Source: Pipra filicauda
Taxonomy: Eukaryota > Chordata > Aves > Passeriformes > Pipridae
DNA: 64,000 nucleotides
Reading direction: 5' to 3'
NCBI RefSeq assembly: GCF_003945595.2
Contig: NW_024104319.1
Location: forward strand, 806,001-870,000
Positions 62,023 through 64,000 of the stretch are shown piece by piece. The translations under genes were made by a program, and so were the position numbers. Below the pieces are notes generated by a model, which saw nothing but the letters and a program-made list of their open reading frames with translations, was not told where the DNA came from and made no database searches. Positions within the stretch are counted from its first letter, which is position 1, and every line of letters starts with the position of its first letter.

Positions 62023-64000
62023 TTCCCATGGACATTCATGCAGCAGGGTTAAAATAAGGTGGACCCAAAAGTTAATCACTCCTCCACAGCACAAGAAGCT
62101 AAAAGTAGTTTTAATTCAGACTGCACACTGGTTTTCAGGCCCTGTACAGTCAGAAAAGTAAATGCATCCTTTCAGCGTTCTCACACACCGAGCTGATGAA
62201 GGACAGTATAGATTTGTATTCTTTCTGGATTTCAAACCTTCCAGACTTCATGGTAACCCTTAATCACTCTCTTTTGTCAGGAGGTCTTAACTCTAGGACA
62301 TGGCCTGTTTCCCTGGATTTGTTTTTAGGACTCTTCACCCACTCTGCTTGGAGTCAGTAACTCACCAAGAGCAGCTTTGACATGACTCATTCTGTCTCCT
62401 GGATGATCTAACAGATTGTAAATATGAAAATTTATGAGGAAATACACTGGGAAGGCTGTGCCTGGATGTTTTTTCACTAAAAATATGGCTACCTGTGTTG
62501 CTTCTGTCCAACAAGGCAGACTTTTATATGTAAATCTTTCCATAAGCATGGTAATGAGGTACATAAAGCTGCCTCTTTCTTTTGAGCAGAAGGAGTCCAT
62601 GGAGAACTCCCCGTTTCAACTGTAAGTTATAAATACTCTGGAGGATGCACTAACATATCCAAAACTGCCTTTATCTTTATGCAGTACTGACCTCTCCCTT
62701 CCTCTCTATGTACTAAGCTCACTTTCAAGTCTTTCCAGCTACAACAGAAGGCAGAAAAGGTTGAAGGTATTTACATATTTTTGAGGCAAGACTTCTTGTT
62801 GAAAAACTGAAATCTATGTCTTTTGCTGACTGAATATTCCTAAGTGTCACAGGTGCTCCAATGGTAACATGATAAGTTTGGCTCTTAGTATGGGACTCAC
62901 CTTAAGTGCCTTGTATAAAAAGCAGGGAAAGTTGATTACTGGGTGAGGAGGAATGTGCATTCTTGAAGAACTTGGGACACATCAGAAGACATTCCCAGTG
63001 TTCTTGGAGCAACCCAAAGTCTTAGGAGACAGCAGTGAGTTCCTAAGACAGAGACAGTGATATTCTACCATAGGAAGGTTTGGAAATCTATGTGTTTCTG
63101 TCTCTGATCTTATGACATTGTCTGTAGGGCAGACCAACTCATCTTCAAAGAAAGGTTTTCCCAACACAGGCTCTGAGTAGTGCTTACTGGAAGCCCAGGT
63201 ATGCACAACTCTGCCAGAGGACAGGCTTTTCTTCGTTGAGAGGGTGCCCAGAAAGCTACACATCTAGTCTTAATGTCACCACTTAAAGTCACCACTACAA
63301 CAGGCCAGTGCTGTTCAGTCTTGGTGGGATCTGGCAATGGTGTCTCGTGGTGCTCTGGACCACTATAGTGATCCACAGAGATTGGTTCACCCTGTTTTGT
63401 CTCTTTGCAAGGGCTATGGACAGACTCAAGCTTCTCTCATCAGAAGGCCAAACTAAACCCAGTAGCAAGGCATTACGGGTATGTAGGGGTGAAGACACAG
63501 GAAGAGTCAACAAGACTCACTTTTTGGCTCTGATGATACAACCTTGCTGTGCCTATGTCACTCCCCAGTACGACTGCACTTGTGTGCCATCAGGAGTGCA
63601 TAACTATTCAGTTCTGACTTCTTAGACTCCAGGAGAACTTGATATTCAAACTTCCAACTAGACTGCCCTCATGGGGGTTAGGGCTGGTTATCCTTTTTAA
63701 TATACAGTCAGCCAGAGAATGGTTACTTCTGGTTTCCCCCCTAACACAAGCCTTCCTCAGGCTGTAAGAGTTTCGGGACATTACACTGCATCCTGTTATA
63801 CCCACACAAACAGCACTACGCTCTGTGATCGAATAGCCAAGCAAAGAGGTAAAGGGTATAAGACAACTGTCTTGTTTATGAATTGATAATGGCTCCTTAA
63901 TGCTCCTTTGACAAGAAGGTTGAGCAGCATAAGTCAGAAAGATGAGGTGGCTCACTGGTGTGTTACTGCATATCCTAGCTGCTATCTGTTGACTAGGAGG

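Larger units (their letters stand above)
58030..64000. other. Intergenic, no gene recognised
   Basis: Nothing coding is supported to the window end. The segment carries the related block pair at 60198-60312 and 61910-62022, and a strong splice-acceptor-like pyrimidine run at 60464-60485 (ending CCCCCCAG) without a recognisable exon after it. Confidence 0.5.

Noticed and set aside
1..64000. CRISPR arrays, operons, phage or plasmid modules
   Set aside because: No regularly spaced repeats, no ribosome-binding-site-led gene strings and no prokaryotic protein families; the window is avian nuclear DNA.

Overview
The window looks like nuclear DNA of a bird, probably a songbird. The only gene I can name is a vertebrate complexin, seen as its last coding exon. 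The interspersed repeats are avian: several CR1 LINE copies ending in the ATTCTATG/ATTCTGTG octamer, a tRNA-Ile/CR1 composite SINE of the kind known from zebra finch, and a solo retroviral LTR. There is no prokaryotic organisation: no operons, no ribosome-binding sites, and no open frames with family signatures other than the complexin exon and the CR1 reverse transcriptase.

Positions 1-260 are the end of the last complexin intron. Positions 261-458 encode the final 65 residues of complexin-1 (CPLX1) and its stop codon, on the + strand. The 3' UTR follows. Poly(A) signals at 1035, 1806 and 4497 allow UTRs of about 0.6, 1.4 or 4 kb. From about 4.5 kb to the end I find no convincing gene; the region reads as an AT-rich intergenic desert with transposable-element debris, low-complexity tracts and some stretches that resemble conserved non-coding elements. 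PCGF3, which lies tail-to-tail with CPLX1 in mammals, was not detected.

Repeats in order: a - strand CR1 with an internal deletion (18.8-19.6 kb); an old CR1 relic (22.1-22.6 kb); a well-preserved but frameshifted + strand CR1 (30.2-31.2 kb); a 902-bp solo LTR with a perfect 5-bp target-site duplication (40,014-40,915); a CR1 3' tail (44.0-44.15 kb); a 19-bp perfect inverted repeat (48,965-49,041); another old CR1-like relic (51.0-51.5 kb); the composite SINE (52.77-52.91 kb); a TAT microsatellite (53.7 kb); a + strand CR1 (57.5-58.0 kb); and a dispersed pair of ~110-bp related blocks (60.2 and 61.9 kb).

I did not find a new multi-gene system. The observations most worth checking are the intact LTR/TSD structure, the inverted repeat at 49 kb, the duplicated 60.2/61.9 kb block, the unusually long open frame at 7.3-8.1 kb, and the possible long CPLX1 3' UTR.
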